DNA of 64,000 bases from NCBI RefSeq assembly GCF_002115805.1, contig NZ_JFKC01000002.1, positions 310,001-374,000 of the forward strand, read 5' to 3'. The notes beneath the pieces are model-generated. The model searched no databases, was not told the DNA's origin, and saw nothing but the letters and a program-made list of their open reading frames with translations. The translations under genes were made by a program, and so were the position numbers. Below, one piece after another: positions 37,356-45,499 of this stretch (position 1 is the first letter of the stretch; each line of letters starts with the position of its first letter). Source of the stretch: Marivita geojedonensis. Its GTDB lineage: Bacteria; Pseudomonadota; Alphaproteobacteria; Rhodobacterales; Rhodobacteraceae.

Positions 37356-38745
37356 GGTTATCCCCGTTGGTTGTGTTTGGCAGAATGGTGTGAAGTGTCT
37401 CTTCGGCGGCGGCGAACAGTGCGCCTTCGTCGATCCCCGGAAACGCGCCTTTGTGCCAGACGATGCGACCGTTGATCATGGTAAGGTCCGTTGGCGCACC
37501 GACACCGACCTTGGCCAGAAGGCTGATCGGATCATGGCGCGTGCCCACGAAATCAAGCTTGCGCGTGTCGATGGCGAAGAGGTCCGCGGCCATGCCGGGG
37601 CGCAATGCGCCGATGTCTTTGCGCCCAAGCAGCGAGGCCCCGCCTTCGGTCGCATAGTGCAGGAACCGTCCGGGCACTGGCACGCCGTCCTGTCGGGTCG
37701 AGGCGACAAGGCATTGCAGCATGTACCCGGAATGGATGCAGTGCATCAGATTCGAATTGTCGTTCGACGCCGCCCCGTCGCAGCCCAGTCCGACGCGGAC
37801 CCCCAGCGTATCCATCGCCGGGATGTCTGTGACTTCGGCCCCGACCAGATATACCGGCTCAGGACAATGCGAAACGCCGGTGCCGGAGGTCGCCAGCTTG
37901 CCCAATTCTTCGCGCGTCAGTTCCCAGCCATGGGCATAGAACACGTCCGGCCCGGCAAAGCCGATCTCTTCGCAGTAATCAACAGTCCGCTTTCCATGGA
38001 CCTGTTCAATCACCGGGCTTTCCCCTTCGCCCACATGGCTGTGCAGGATCACGCCCTTGTCGCGCGCAAGCGACACGGACTGCTCGAATGTCTCGCGGTA
38101 GCAGTTGACCGGCTGGCAGGGAGCCACTGCCACCTGTCGCATCGAAAAGGGTGCCGGATCGTGGAACGCGTCGATGGCACGTTCGCAGGCCGAGATGAAT
38201 TCGTCGGTCGACTCCAGCATCTCGTCTGGGATCGTGCTGCCCTCGGATTTTGGCAGCGTGTTGCCGCCCCGGCCCGCGTGAAAGCGCATGCCCAAGAGGT
38301 CTGCCGCCTCGAATTGCCGGTCGATGATGTGAGACCCGGCATGGCGCGGGAAGCAGTATTGGTGGTCAAACGCAGAGGTGCAGCCGTGTTTGATCAGTTC
38401 GGCCATCGCGACGACAGAGCTGTGATAGAAACAGTCCTCGGTCAGACGAGAGAAGATCGGGTAGATGCGGTCGAGCCATTCGATCACCGAATAGCGCGTC
38501 CAGTCCAGTTCGGCCCGGTTGCGGACGAAGCATTGGAAGAAATGGTGGTGTGTATTGACGAGGCCCGGATAGATGAAGTGCCCGGTGGCTTCGATGACCT
38601 CGGTCCCGTCGGGCGCCTGACGGGCCAGGTCGGGTCCAATGGCCGTGATTGCACCGTTCTCGCAAAGAATGTCTTGGTGCCGCAGAACCGGAGCGCTGGC
38701 CGAGGTGACGATCGCCTCGCAGTTCTTGAGCAGGATCGCGGTCAT
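37348..38745 (-). CDS. Amidohydrolase, 8-oxoguanine deaminase / chlorohydrolase-like
   Basis: A 465-residue metal-dependent deaminase of the cog0402 group. The metal and catalytic residues are visible in order: NTHHHFFQ (about 65-72), HSHVGEGE (about 235), HGWEL (about 270) and GCDGAASNDNSN (about 320). The overall pattern is that of 8-oxoguanine deaminases, which hydrolyse the purine C2 amino group. It is coupled to the GST gene by ATGA and to the receptor gene by overlap. Within this operon I infer deamination of a methylated guanine to the matching xanthine, but 8-oxoguanine or other purines fit the family equally well. Confidence 0.82.
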   Translation of the reverse strand: MTAILLKNCEAIVTSASAPVLRHQDILCENGAITAIGPDLARQAPDGTEVIEATGHFIYPGLVNTHHHFFQCFVRNRAELDWTRYSVIEWLDRIYPIFSRLTEDCFYHSSVVAMAELIKHGCTSAFDHQYCFPRHAGSHIIDRQFEAADLLGMRFHAGRGGNTLPKSEGSTIPDEMLESTDEFISACERAIDAFHDPAPFSMRQVAVAPCQPVNCYRETFEQSVSLARDKGVILHSHVGEGESPVIEQVHGKRTVDYCEEIGFAGPDVFYAHGWELTREELGKLATSGTGVSHCPEPVYLVGAEVTDIPAMDTLGVRVGLGCDGAASNDNSNLMHCIHSGYMLQCLVASTRQDGVPVPGRFLHYATEGGASLLGRKDIGALRPGMAADLFAIDTRKLDFVGTRHDPISLLAKVGVGAPTDLTMINGRIVWHKGAFPGIDEGALFAAAEETLHTILPNTTNGDNHV

Positions 38746-39356
38746 GCCGGGTGGGCCAGTTCATGCAGACGGTGGATGCCAGGCATTTCGATGAAGCCCG
38801 GCAGCGATCGGACTGCCCGCATCCAGAGCCGGATCGAAGGATAGGGATCGAGGCTAAAGCCGCCATCAGGCGCAAGAGCCGTGTTCGGGAAGCAAGCGAT
38901 ATCCGCGATGGTCGGTGCCTTGCCGGTCAAGAAGATCAGACCGTCAAAGCGCTGTTCCGTCAGATGCGCCTCGAGCTTGCGCAGAGCCGTCACACCTGCC
39001 GCGCGGGCTGTGTCGATGTCAGCCTCGTACCCGATCACGTCATGAAGCCGAGCGAGACCAAGGCTTTCGTTCAGGTCCGAAGCAAATGCCAGCCAGCGGT
39101 CATCGTCGGGGCTCCGCCATTCGGGATGGTCCATGGTCAGGTGCCGCAGGATGTCGGCGCTGTCGGTCAGTACAGTTTCGCCGTCTTGCAGGATCGGGAG
39201 AGTACCCTTGGGGTTCAGCGCCAGCATTTCGGGCGACTTGTGTTCGCGGGCCGGGTGGAAGTTCACCGCCCGCAGGATCAGCGGCGTACCGAGCAGCGCC
39301 GCCATCAGGCGGACTTTGTAGCAACTGGCGCTCAGAACGTAGTCGTAAAGGATCAT
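38742..39356 (-). CDS. Glutathione S-transferase-like protein (possible NdmE-type structural subunit)
   Basis: A 204-residue GST with thioredoxin-like N-terminal domain (SASCYKVRLMAALL, cis-Pro in GTLPILQDG, DSADILRHL) and helical C-terminal domain. It lies between, and is coupled by ATGA to, the NdmC-like oxygenase gene and the deaminase gene. In Pseudomonas putida CBB5 a GST homologue, NdmE, is required structurally for the N7-demethylase complex NdmCDE. The same gene pairing here supports that role; ordinary GST activity is the alternative. Confidence 0.82.
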   Translation of the reverse strand: MILYDYVLSASCYKVRLMAALLGTPLILRAVNFHPAREHKSPEMLALNPKGTLPILQDGETVLTDSADILRHLTMDHPEWRSPDDDRWLAFASDLNESLGLARLHDVIGYEADIDTARAAGVTALRKLEAHLTEQRFDGLIFLTGKAPTIADIACFPNTALAPDGGFSLDPYPSIRLWMRAVRSLPGFIEMPGIHRLHELAHPA

Positions 39357-40189
39357 GCCGCCACCAATTGCGCGCCGTAGGTGTAACCGATCTTCTTGAG
39401 CCAGCGGCGATAGGCGACCGAGGTCATGTCTGCCTGTGTCGGCACCTCCATCCCCGGATCGAGCGGCAGTTTGCGCGGGATCTGGTTTTCGAGGATCGAG
39501 CGGTCCTGCATGAAGATCAGCTGCTGGAAAGAGACCATCTCGGACATGGTCGACTCGTCATCATAGAGCGCCATCCACGGCCAGACCTCGCACCATTCGT
39601 CGGTCAGAGGCTGCACGAAAAGCGTGATTATGTCCCATTCGCCCGGTCGGGGCGGACAGGTCTTGTAGAGTACCGAACAGGTCGGCGCGGGCACGCGGTA
39701 CATGTATTCTGTGGTGATCCCGCCCGCAGCGGATTTCGCGGCCTGCGGTTGGTAGAATTTCACCTTGGTCGCCCAGACCTCGTCCACCTCTTCGCGGATC
39801 TTGACGTCGTAACGGTCCACCTCGGTATGTGGCTCGGCTCCGAGAATGTCGGTATGCACAAACGGGAAATGCGCGATGTCGAGGAAGTTCTCGACCGCAC
39901 GCAGGGGCGAGCATTTGACCTTGACCGACCCCACATCCACCAGGCGACGACCGGGGCTGTCGGCTTCTGGGATGGTGAAGAGGTCACGGTTGGGCTGGCC
40001 GGGGCTGGTCCAGAGATGGCCGAACCGTTCGACGGTCGGTAGTGCTTTTCCGGTCGCGTCCTTGACCCAGCAAGTGCCATCCTTCCGGCCCAAAGTGATT
40101 TTTTTACCAAGCAGTAAAGTTTCGCGCGGGCCGTCTATGCCCGAGATCATTGCGACCGGATACCAATGGTTTTCAATGGCTGTATTCAT
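39353..40189 (-). CDS. Rieske-less oxygenase catalytic subunit, resembles 7-methylxanthine N7-demethylase NdmC
   Basis: A 278-residue catalytic chain of a Rieske oxygenase. The start (NHWYPVAMISG, then LLLGKKITLGRKDG) matches the beginning of an oxygenase Rieske domain, but the cluster-binding CxH and CxxH segments are missing and the chain passes directly to the catalytic domain. The iron site is visible in ENFLDIAHFPFVHTDILGAE (about 105-124). The C-terminal segments ILENQIPRKLPLDP and YRRWLKKIGYTYGAQ match what I remember of NdmC, which also lacks a Rieske domain. It needs a Rieske partner, supplied by the overlapping upstream gene. Probable reaction: oxidative N-demethylation releasing formaldehyde. 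Confidence 0.85.
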   Translation of the reverse strand: MNTAIENHWYPVAMISGIDGPRETLLLGKKITLGRKDGTCWVKDATGKALPTVERFGHLWTSPGQPNRDLFTIPEADSPGRRLVDVGSVKVKCSPLRAVENFLDIAHFPFVHTDILGAEPHTEVDRYDVKIREEVDEVWATKVKFYQPQAAKSAAGGITTEYMYRVPAPTCSVLYKTCPPRPGEWDIITLFVQPLTDEWCEVWPWMALYDDESTMSEMVSFQQLIFMQDRSILENQIPRKLPLDPGMEVPTQADMTSVAYRRWLKKIGYTYGAQLVAA

Positions 40190-40788
40190 GCCGGAACCCC
40201 TTCAAGCGTTGCCCGCAAGTCCTCCACCCAGCGTGACACGGCTTTTGGATCGGCGTCCGGCGATGCAAGAACATGCGCCATTGTCAGAGTGTCTGTGCAG
40301 GGTTGGAGCGCAAGAACCGTGTCGTGGTCCGAGACCACTGCGACGGTCGGGGCGGATCCTGCGCCGAAATGCGCCGCGACGTTTTCCGCAGACAGGGCTA
40401 TCGGCACCGAGCGGACCGGTACGCGCCCGCCCAGTTCGGGAAGCGGTTGGTCCGTGGCTTCCAGCGACACCCAGATCACACCGCCTGCCTCGGTGCAGGA
40501 GTAGGTCGGCACGCAGATCGTATCGGGTGGCGTCAACTTGGGGTGGGCGGGAATGTAGTCGCATGAGCCGGCTTCGTTGTATTGCCAGCCGTGGTAGATA
40601 CAGGCGAGTGTATTGCCCCGGACAAAACCGTGCGACAGGCGCATGCCGCGATGCGGACAGCGGTCAGACCAAGCGTGATAACTGCCGGAAGGCGCACACC
40701 AGACAGCAAGCTCTGTATCTGCGAGGCGGCTGGGGATCACGATGCCTGGCGGAACGTCCTTCTTCAATCCAACAGCAATCCAGCTCAT
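40186..40788 (-). CDS. Stand-alone Rieske [2Fe-2S] protein, partner of the NdmC-like subunit
   Basis: A 200-residue protein with a Rieske domain at about residues 5-110: ligands Cys44-His46 in CPHRGMRLSHG and Cys63-His66 in CIYHGWQYN. The cluster motifs are of the oxygenase type (CPHRG/CxYHGWQ), not ferredoxin type. It is followed by an 80-residue extension (ENVAAHFGAGSAP... EDLRATLEGVPA) with no iron-site motif. It is the first gene of the eight-gene operon and overlaps the NdmC-like gene as ATGA. It presumably delivers electrons to that subunit, replacing the extra Rieske domain that reductase NdmD carries in Pseudomonas. The reductase itself is not in the window. Confidence 0.85.
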   Translation of the reverse strand: MSWIAVGLKKDVPPGIVIPSRLADTELAVWCAPSGSYHAWSDRCPHRGMRLSHGFVRGNTLACIYHGWQYNEAGSCDYIPAHPKLTPPDTICVPTYSCTEAGGVIWVSLEATDQPLPELGGRVPVRSVPIALSAENVAAHFGAGSAPTVAVVSDHDTVLALQPCTDTLTMAHVLASPDADPKAVSRWVEDLRATLEGVPA

Positions 40789-40914
40789 AACCGCTCCGCG
40801 AAAGTCGGGGCAAGTAAGGCAGAGCGGACGTCTCTAATCAATAACGGCAGTTTGCAAATCAGTGCCAGCACCGAGATATTCGCACATTTTTTTGGCTGTT
40901 AGACTATTTTGTAG

Positions 40915-41181
40915 TCACTTCGCTTCGGCTGCGCACTCAACGGTTGTAATTTCGATGGTGTCAACCAGCACGCTTTGCGGGCCAAGGCTGGCTCCAAGAG
41001 CAAGCGCGTGAAGCATCTCTTCCGCGCCACGGGCACTGATTTCCAAGCCTGATGGCACAGGTTTTGTAGCGATGCCGGATAGCCCCAACTTATGCGCGTG
41101 ATGCGCGATCCATCCGGGGAAGTCGCTGCTGTGCACGTCGCCCGTCAGATGAATTGTTGCCAAGTGCGTGCCTGGTGTCAT
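40915..41181 (-). CDS. Acylphosphatase-like small protein lacking catalytic residues
   Basis: An 88-residue protein whose ending (GLSGIATKPVPSGLEISARGAEE... VDTIEITTVE) follows the acylphosphatase fold. The catalytic loop, normally GxVQGVGFR, reads GDVHSSDFP (14-22), so the Arg is Pro22, and the essential Asn of the following strand is replaced by Lys (ATK). It therefore should not hydrolyse acyl phosphates. It sits 163 bp downstream of the flavoprotein gene on the same strand and 126 bp upstream of the Rieske operon. A binding or scaffolding role is possible; the weak similarity leaves the fold assignment tentative. Confidence 0.55.
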   Translation of the reverse strand: MTPGTHLATIHLTGDVHSSDFPGWIAHHAHKLGLSGIATKPVPSGLEISARGAEEMLHALALGASLGPQSVLVDTIEITTVECAAEAK

Positions 41182-41344
41182 GGTGTGGTGTCCAGCCGGA
41201 TTTTCCTGTTCCTGTCAGGATTGCGGGAACGGACCTGTTTCGCAAGGTGCTGGACCAGTGGCGATGCATTTCCTGCAAAACTCCGGATGGGCCGCGATGC
41301 CGGACATGGCACCCAATACGTGGCACATGGCAACGAGAGACCCG

Positions 41345-43780
41345 CTAGACCCGCAGGTTCGTGTGGCCCGGATCATAAGGCGACGGCGGAATAACCTTCG
41401 CGGGCACCCTGGCTCCGCATAGATCCAGTTCGATCACCTGACCAACCTCGGAAATCCCGGGGTCAACAAAGGCATAGGCGAGGTTCATTCCGACCCGATA
41501 CCCCCACGCGCCGGACGTTACGGTTCCCACAACCTTTCCCTTCTCCATAAGAGAGGCACCACCATGTGCGGGCGCGCGGGTCGATGCTATGTCAAGAGTG
41601 ACAAGTTTTCTGCGTGGCCCCTCAAGCTGCCGTCGGCACAGCCCACCTTTGCCGATGAAATCACCTTTCTCGAGTTTCACGAACCGGTCCAGCCCGGTTT
41701 CGAAAGGGTCGAACTCGGTCAGAAGGTCCGCTTTCCAGTGAAGAAAGCCTTTTTCCATCCGCATCGACTCGATTGCCCGGGCGCCGAACAGGTGCATCCC
41801 GTAGCTCTGTCCGGCTTCCCGCAGCGCCAGAAATGCGGCGTACAGAGAGGCGTTCGGGACATGGATTTCATACGCCAATTCACCAGAGAAGCTGACGCTC
41901 ATCACAGTGGCAGGCGCAAATCCAACAAAACACTCCCGGACCGAAAGCCATGGAAAGGCTTCTGCTGACCAATCGGCGCGACTCACGGCCTGCATGACCT
42001 CCCGCGATCTGGGTCCAGCGAGAACGAGGATGGTCTGGTCATTTGTCAGGCTGTTGAGATGAACATCTTCGTCCTGCCTGCGATGTGTGCTCAACCAATC
42101 AAGGTCATGCCATTCTGCGGCTGCGGCCGATCCGAACCAGACCCTTGCCGGCCCTCGGTCCGATGCGGGGATGTTGGCAACCGTTGCTTCGGCTTTGAGC
42201 ATTCCGTGATGGTTGAGCAGGTAGCCAAGTCCAACCCTGCCGTCACGCTTGGTGACCGCTCCACACATCATTCGATCAAGAAACGCATGCCTGTCCGCGC
42301 CTGTGATCTCGATCCGGTTGAAGCCATTGACCTCGGTAAGGCCAACATTGGTCTGCACATTACGGACCTCGGACGCGATCAGGTCAAAGGTTTCGTCAAA
42401 ATCGAAACTCAGGCTTGGGTGAAAATCCGGCGAAGGCTTGATGTAGTCGACCCGTTCCCAGCCATTGACCACGGTGAACTCGGCCCCTTCTGCTGCCAGC
42501 ACCGGCGTCAGAGGAGTGGTCTTGGCGGGCCGGCCTGCAGGGCGGTGTTCGTGCGGGAAATGGAACCGAAATTCGTTTTGGTAGTCTTCAATGGCTTTCC
42601 GGGAGGTCAGTTCGACATTCGCGTGACCGGTGAACCGGCGGGGATCAAGGCACCAGGTGTCATAGCAGGCTTCGCCATGAACGATCTGCTGGGCGAGAAG
42701 CCAACCATGGCCACCACCTTCGCCGACGCCGGCGCGCAGGCCGATGATGCAGAACGCATTGCGTTTGCCCGGTATCGGGCCGACCAATGGCGCGCCATCG
42801 ATTGTGTAGGTGATCGGACCGTTTACAACCCGTTTGATGCCGACCTCAGCCAAGGCGGGCATTCTTGAAAATGCACCTTCGAGCACGTCCATGACGCGAT
42901 CCAGATCGTCCGGGCAGAGATCATTGGCAAATGACGGGCTAATGCCGTCCATGCCCCAGGTCTTGCAGCCCTGTTCGTAGAAGCCCACCAAAAGCCCGTT
43001 CTTTTCCTGCCGCGCATAGTAGTCCGAGATCGGGCAGCGCAGCAGCGGCATGCGGTGACCTGCCTCAATGATTGCGGGGATGTCCTCGGTGACGAAATAC
43101 TGGTGTTCCATCGACGCAACCGGATGATGGGCACCCATCATCGCGGCGACCTCGTTCACACGGTAACCGCAGGCGTTCACCACTATGTCCGCGTCGATGT
43201 TGCCTTGTGTGGTTTCGACCGTCCAAGTGTCGTCAGAGTGCTGCGTGAGGCCCGTCACAGGGGTGTGGCGGTAAACCTCTGCTCCGGCCTTGCGTGCGTG
43301 GAAGGCAAGCGCCTGACAGAGCTGTGCGGGGTCAATGTCGCCATCTTCACCATCCCACAGTCCGCCCAGCAGGTTTTCTGTCGAAATGAGCGGATGGCGC
43401 CGCGCACATTCCTCCGCGTCTATGATCTCGAACTCGACGCCCATCCCCCGCGCCATCGACGAGAAATGACGGTAGCCCTGCATTTGCGCTTCGGTGTTGG
43501 CCAGACGGATCCCACCGTCGCCGTGGTGATAACCAACCGGGTATTCCGGGTCATCGCGCAGCTTTTTGTAGAGCGCGATGGAATGGGATTTCAGGCCGAC
43601 CATTGTCTGGTTCATCCCGAAATTCGTCACCTGTGCTGCGGAATGCCATGTGGTTCCCGATGTCAGCTCATCCCGTTCGATGAGCACCACATCGCTCCAT
43701 CCCTCCTGTGTCAGGTGATAGAGCGTCGAGCACCCGGCGATGCCGCCACCGATGACAACGACCCTGGTCCGCGATTTCAT
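41345..43780 (-). CDS. FAD-dependent oxidoreductase with GcvT domain, dimethylglycine dehydrogenase-like
   Basis: An 811-residue paralogue of the flavoprotein at 27794. N-terminal FAD fold VVVIGGGIAGCSTLYHLTQEGW (about 6-27) and the His-containing GTTWHSAAQVTNFG segment (about 42-55) suit covalent FAD. C-terminal GcvT domain from about 440. Such enzymes demethylate N-methylated amines with transfer of the C1 unit to folate. It starts divergently from the MttB-family gene at 43968; together they suggest consecutive demethylation of a quaternary or tertiary amine. The substrate is unknown. Confidence 0.9.
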   Translation of the reverse strand: MKSRTRVVVIGGGIAGCSTLYHLTQEGWSDVVLIERDELTSGTTWHSAAQVTNFGMNQTMVGLKSHSIALYKKLRDDPEYPVGYHHGDGGIRLANTEAQMQGYRHFSSMARGMGVEFEIIDAEECARRHPLISTENLLGGLWDGEDGDIDPAQLCQALAFHARKAGAEVYRHTPVTGLTQHSDDTWTVETTQGNIDADIVVNACGYRVNEVAAMMGAHHPVASMEHQYFVTEDIPAIIEAGHRMPLLRCPISDYYARQEKNGLLVGFYEQGCKTWGMDGISPSFANDLCPDDLDRVMDVLEGAFSRMPALAEVGIKRVVNGPITYTIDGAPLVGPIPGKRNAFCIIGLRAGVGEGGGHGWLLAQQIVHGEACYDTWCLDPRRFTGHANVELTSRKAIEDYQNEFRFHFPHEHRPAGRPAKTTPLTPVLAAEGAEFTVVNGWERVDYIKPSPDFHPSLSFDFDETFDLIASEVRNVQTNVGLTEVNGFNRIEITGADRHAFLDRMMCGAVTKRDGRVGLGYLLNHHGMLKAEATVANIPASDRGPARVWFGSAAAAEWHDLDWLSTHRRQDEDVHLNSLTNDQTILVLAGPRSREVMQAVSRADWSAEAFPWLSVRECFVGFAPATVMSVSFSGELAYEIHVPNASLYAAFLALREAGQSYGMHLFGARAIESMRMEKGFLHWKADLLTEFDPFETGLDRFVKLEKGDFIGKGGLCRRQLEGPRRKLVTLDIASTRAPAHGGASLMEKGKVVGTVTSGAWGYRVGMNLAYAFVDPGISEVGQVIELDLCGARVPAKVIPPSPYDPGHTNLRV

Positions 43781-43967
43781 GGCTGGTCTCCGATTGACTC
43801 CATCAGAACAGCAGGAAAACTTTTTGTTCCGTGCGCAACTGAATCCAAAGAGTTTCGAATAAACAGAATTTATTTTTCGATAAAATCAGAAAAACCAAAT
43901 GCGTATTGATGTCGTGATCGATTCAGAGCGTGATCCGGTTGCACAACACATCGAGGACGGTTTTCTC

Positions 43968-45491
43968 GTGAGCGGACAATTACGACGCGCAGGTCGGAAA
44001 GAACGTATCGCGCTGCGCAAGGCGAAACCGGCATTTGATCCTTGTCCGCCAGGACAAATCGGCGGGGCTTACAAGCCGCTGAGCGAAGCCGAGTTGAACG
44101 CGATTTTTGATACAGCACTCAGACTTCTGGAAACGCTCGGATTGGGTGAGGTTCCCGAAAGGCTGCGCAGGGACCTTGAGGCGGTTGGAGCAAAAAGTAA
44201 CGCCAATGGGCGCGTTTGTTTTCCCGCGCGACTGGTGCATCAGGCTATCGACCAATCGGCGAAAACCTTTGCCCTTCATGGTCGCGACAGTGCGCGTTCG
44301 ATTGAAGTGGGGCTCAACCGCGTTCATTTCGGAACCGGTGGGGCGGCGGTGCAGACGCTTGATCTGGAGACGCGCAGATACCGTCCATCGACCTTGCGAG
44401 ATCTGCACGATTTCACCCGGTTGCAGGACACTCTGACCAATGTCAGCTGGTACACGCGATGCTGTGTCGCGACGGACGTCCCGGACAACTACGATCTTGA
44501 TGTCAACACGGCCTATGCTCTGCTGAGGAACACGACGAAACCGGTTGCGACCTCGTTCACGCTGGCATCGCACGTGGCTCCGATTGTCGAAATGCTCGAC
44601 ATTGCGGCCGGCGGGCAAGGAAGATTCTCCGAACGTCCGTTTCTAAAAGCGCATATCAGCCCGATCATTTCGCCCATGCGATTTGGTGAGGATGCGGTTG
44701 AGGTCGTGTATGAGTGTATCCGCCATAATATTCCCATGTCCTGCATCACTGCTGCGCAGGCGGGGGCAACGGCCCCAGCGACCATGGCGGGATTTCTTGC
44801 TCAATCCCTGGCCGAGACCCTGGCAAGCCTCGTGATGGTGCATGCGATCCAGCCAGGCTTTCCGATGGTGTTTTCGAACTGGCCTCTTGTGGTTGATCTG
44901 CGCACAGGAGCCTTTGCCGGAGGCAGCGGGGAAACGGCCCTTCTCAATGCAGCGTCGGCACAGGTGTCGAACTGGTTGGGGCTTCCGTCAGGCGTTGCCT
45001 GTTCGATGACCGACGCCAAAGCGATTGACGCGCAATATGGAATGGAAAAGGGGCTTACGTCTTTGGCGGCGGCACTCGCGGGTGGAAACCTGATCTACGA
45101 AAGCTCTGGAATGACGGCGTCACTGTTGGGTGCGAGCTTTGAAGCCTTCGTGCTGGATGACGAGATGCATTCGAACACCTACCGCATCCTCAGAGGGATC
45201 GAGGTTTCCGAGGAAAACCTCGGGTATGAAGCCATTGTAGAGTCGGTTTTGGGGGAGGGACATTTCCTTGGTGGGTTCCACACCTACGCTGCGATGGAAC
45301 GTGATTATTTCTATCCGTCACTTGCGGATCGCTCAGAACCGCGGAGTTGGGCAGAAGGTGGGGCAAAGGACGCCTGGGACAGAGCACATTCGAAGGTGAG
45401 AGACCTTCTTGCAACTCATAATCCCGAGTACCTGACGCCGGAACAGGATGCCGAAATCCGGACGCGCTTCAACATTCTTTATCCAGCGTGA
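43968..45491 (+). CDS. Trimethylamine methyltransferase (MttB) family protein, non-pyrrolysine type
   Basis: A corrinoid-dependent methyltransferase homologue of about 507 residues. GTG 43968 is chosen because the protein then begins with the basic segment and FDPCPPGQIGGAYKPL usual for this family and GAGGA lies about 10 bases before; ATG 43899 is an in-frame alternative adding 23 residues. The TIM-barrel body is full length with no internal TAG, so it lacks pyrrolysine and is of the glycine-betaine/other quaternary amine type rather than trimethylamine MttB. No corrinoid protein gene is adjacent. It is divergent from a DMGDH-like gene, supporting methylated-amine catabolism. Confidence 0.88.
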   Translation: MSGQLRRAGRKERIALRKAKPAFDPCPPGQIGGAYKPLSEAELNAIFDTALRLLETLGLGEVPERLRRDLEAVGAKSNANGRVCFPARLVHQAIDQSAKTFALHGRDSARSIEVGLNRVHFGTGGAAVQTLDLETRRYRPSTLRDLHDFTRLQDTLTNVSWYTRCCVATDVPDNYDLDVNTAYALLRNTTKPVATSFTLASHVAPIVEMLDIAAGGQGRFSERPFLKAHISPIISPMRFGEDAVEVVYECIRHNIPMSCITAAQAGATAPATMAGFLAQSLAETLASLVMVHAIQPGFPMVFSNWPLVVDLRTGAFAGGSGETALLNAASAQVSNWLGLPSGVACSMTDAKAIDAQYGMEKGLTSLAAALAGGNLIYESSGMTASLLGASFEAFVLDDEMHSNTYRILRGIEVSEENLGYEAIVESVLGEGHFLGGFHTYAAMERDYFYPSLADRSEPRSWAEGGAKDAWDRAHSKVRDLLATHNPEYLTPEQDAEIRTRFNILYPA

Positions 45492-45499
45492 CGCTCCTC

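Noticed and set aside
37183-38844. 553-residue plus-strand opening opposite the amidohydrolase gene
   Set aside because: Antisense shadow of a clear amidohydrolase with intact metal motifs. Other long antisense openings (34934-36076, 56721-57851, 58607-59716 and 7774-8883) are rejected for the same reason.
39353-40788. Split Rieske oxygenase as a frameshift artefact
   Set aside because: Each protein has its own complete N-terminal strand region and the Rieske protein has an extra 80-residue C-terminal part, so joining the frames would not restore a standard oxygenase. The 4-bp ATGA junction is the same as at other junctions of the operon.
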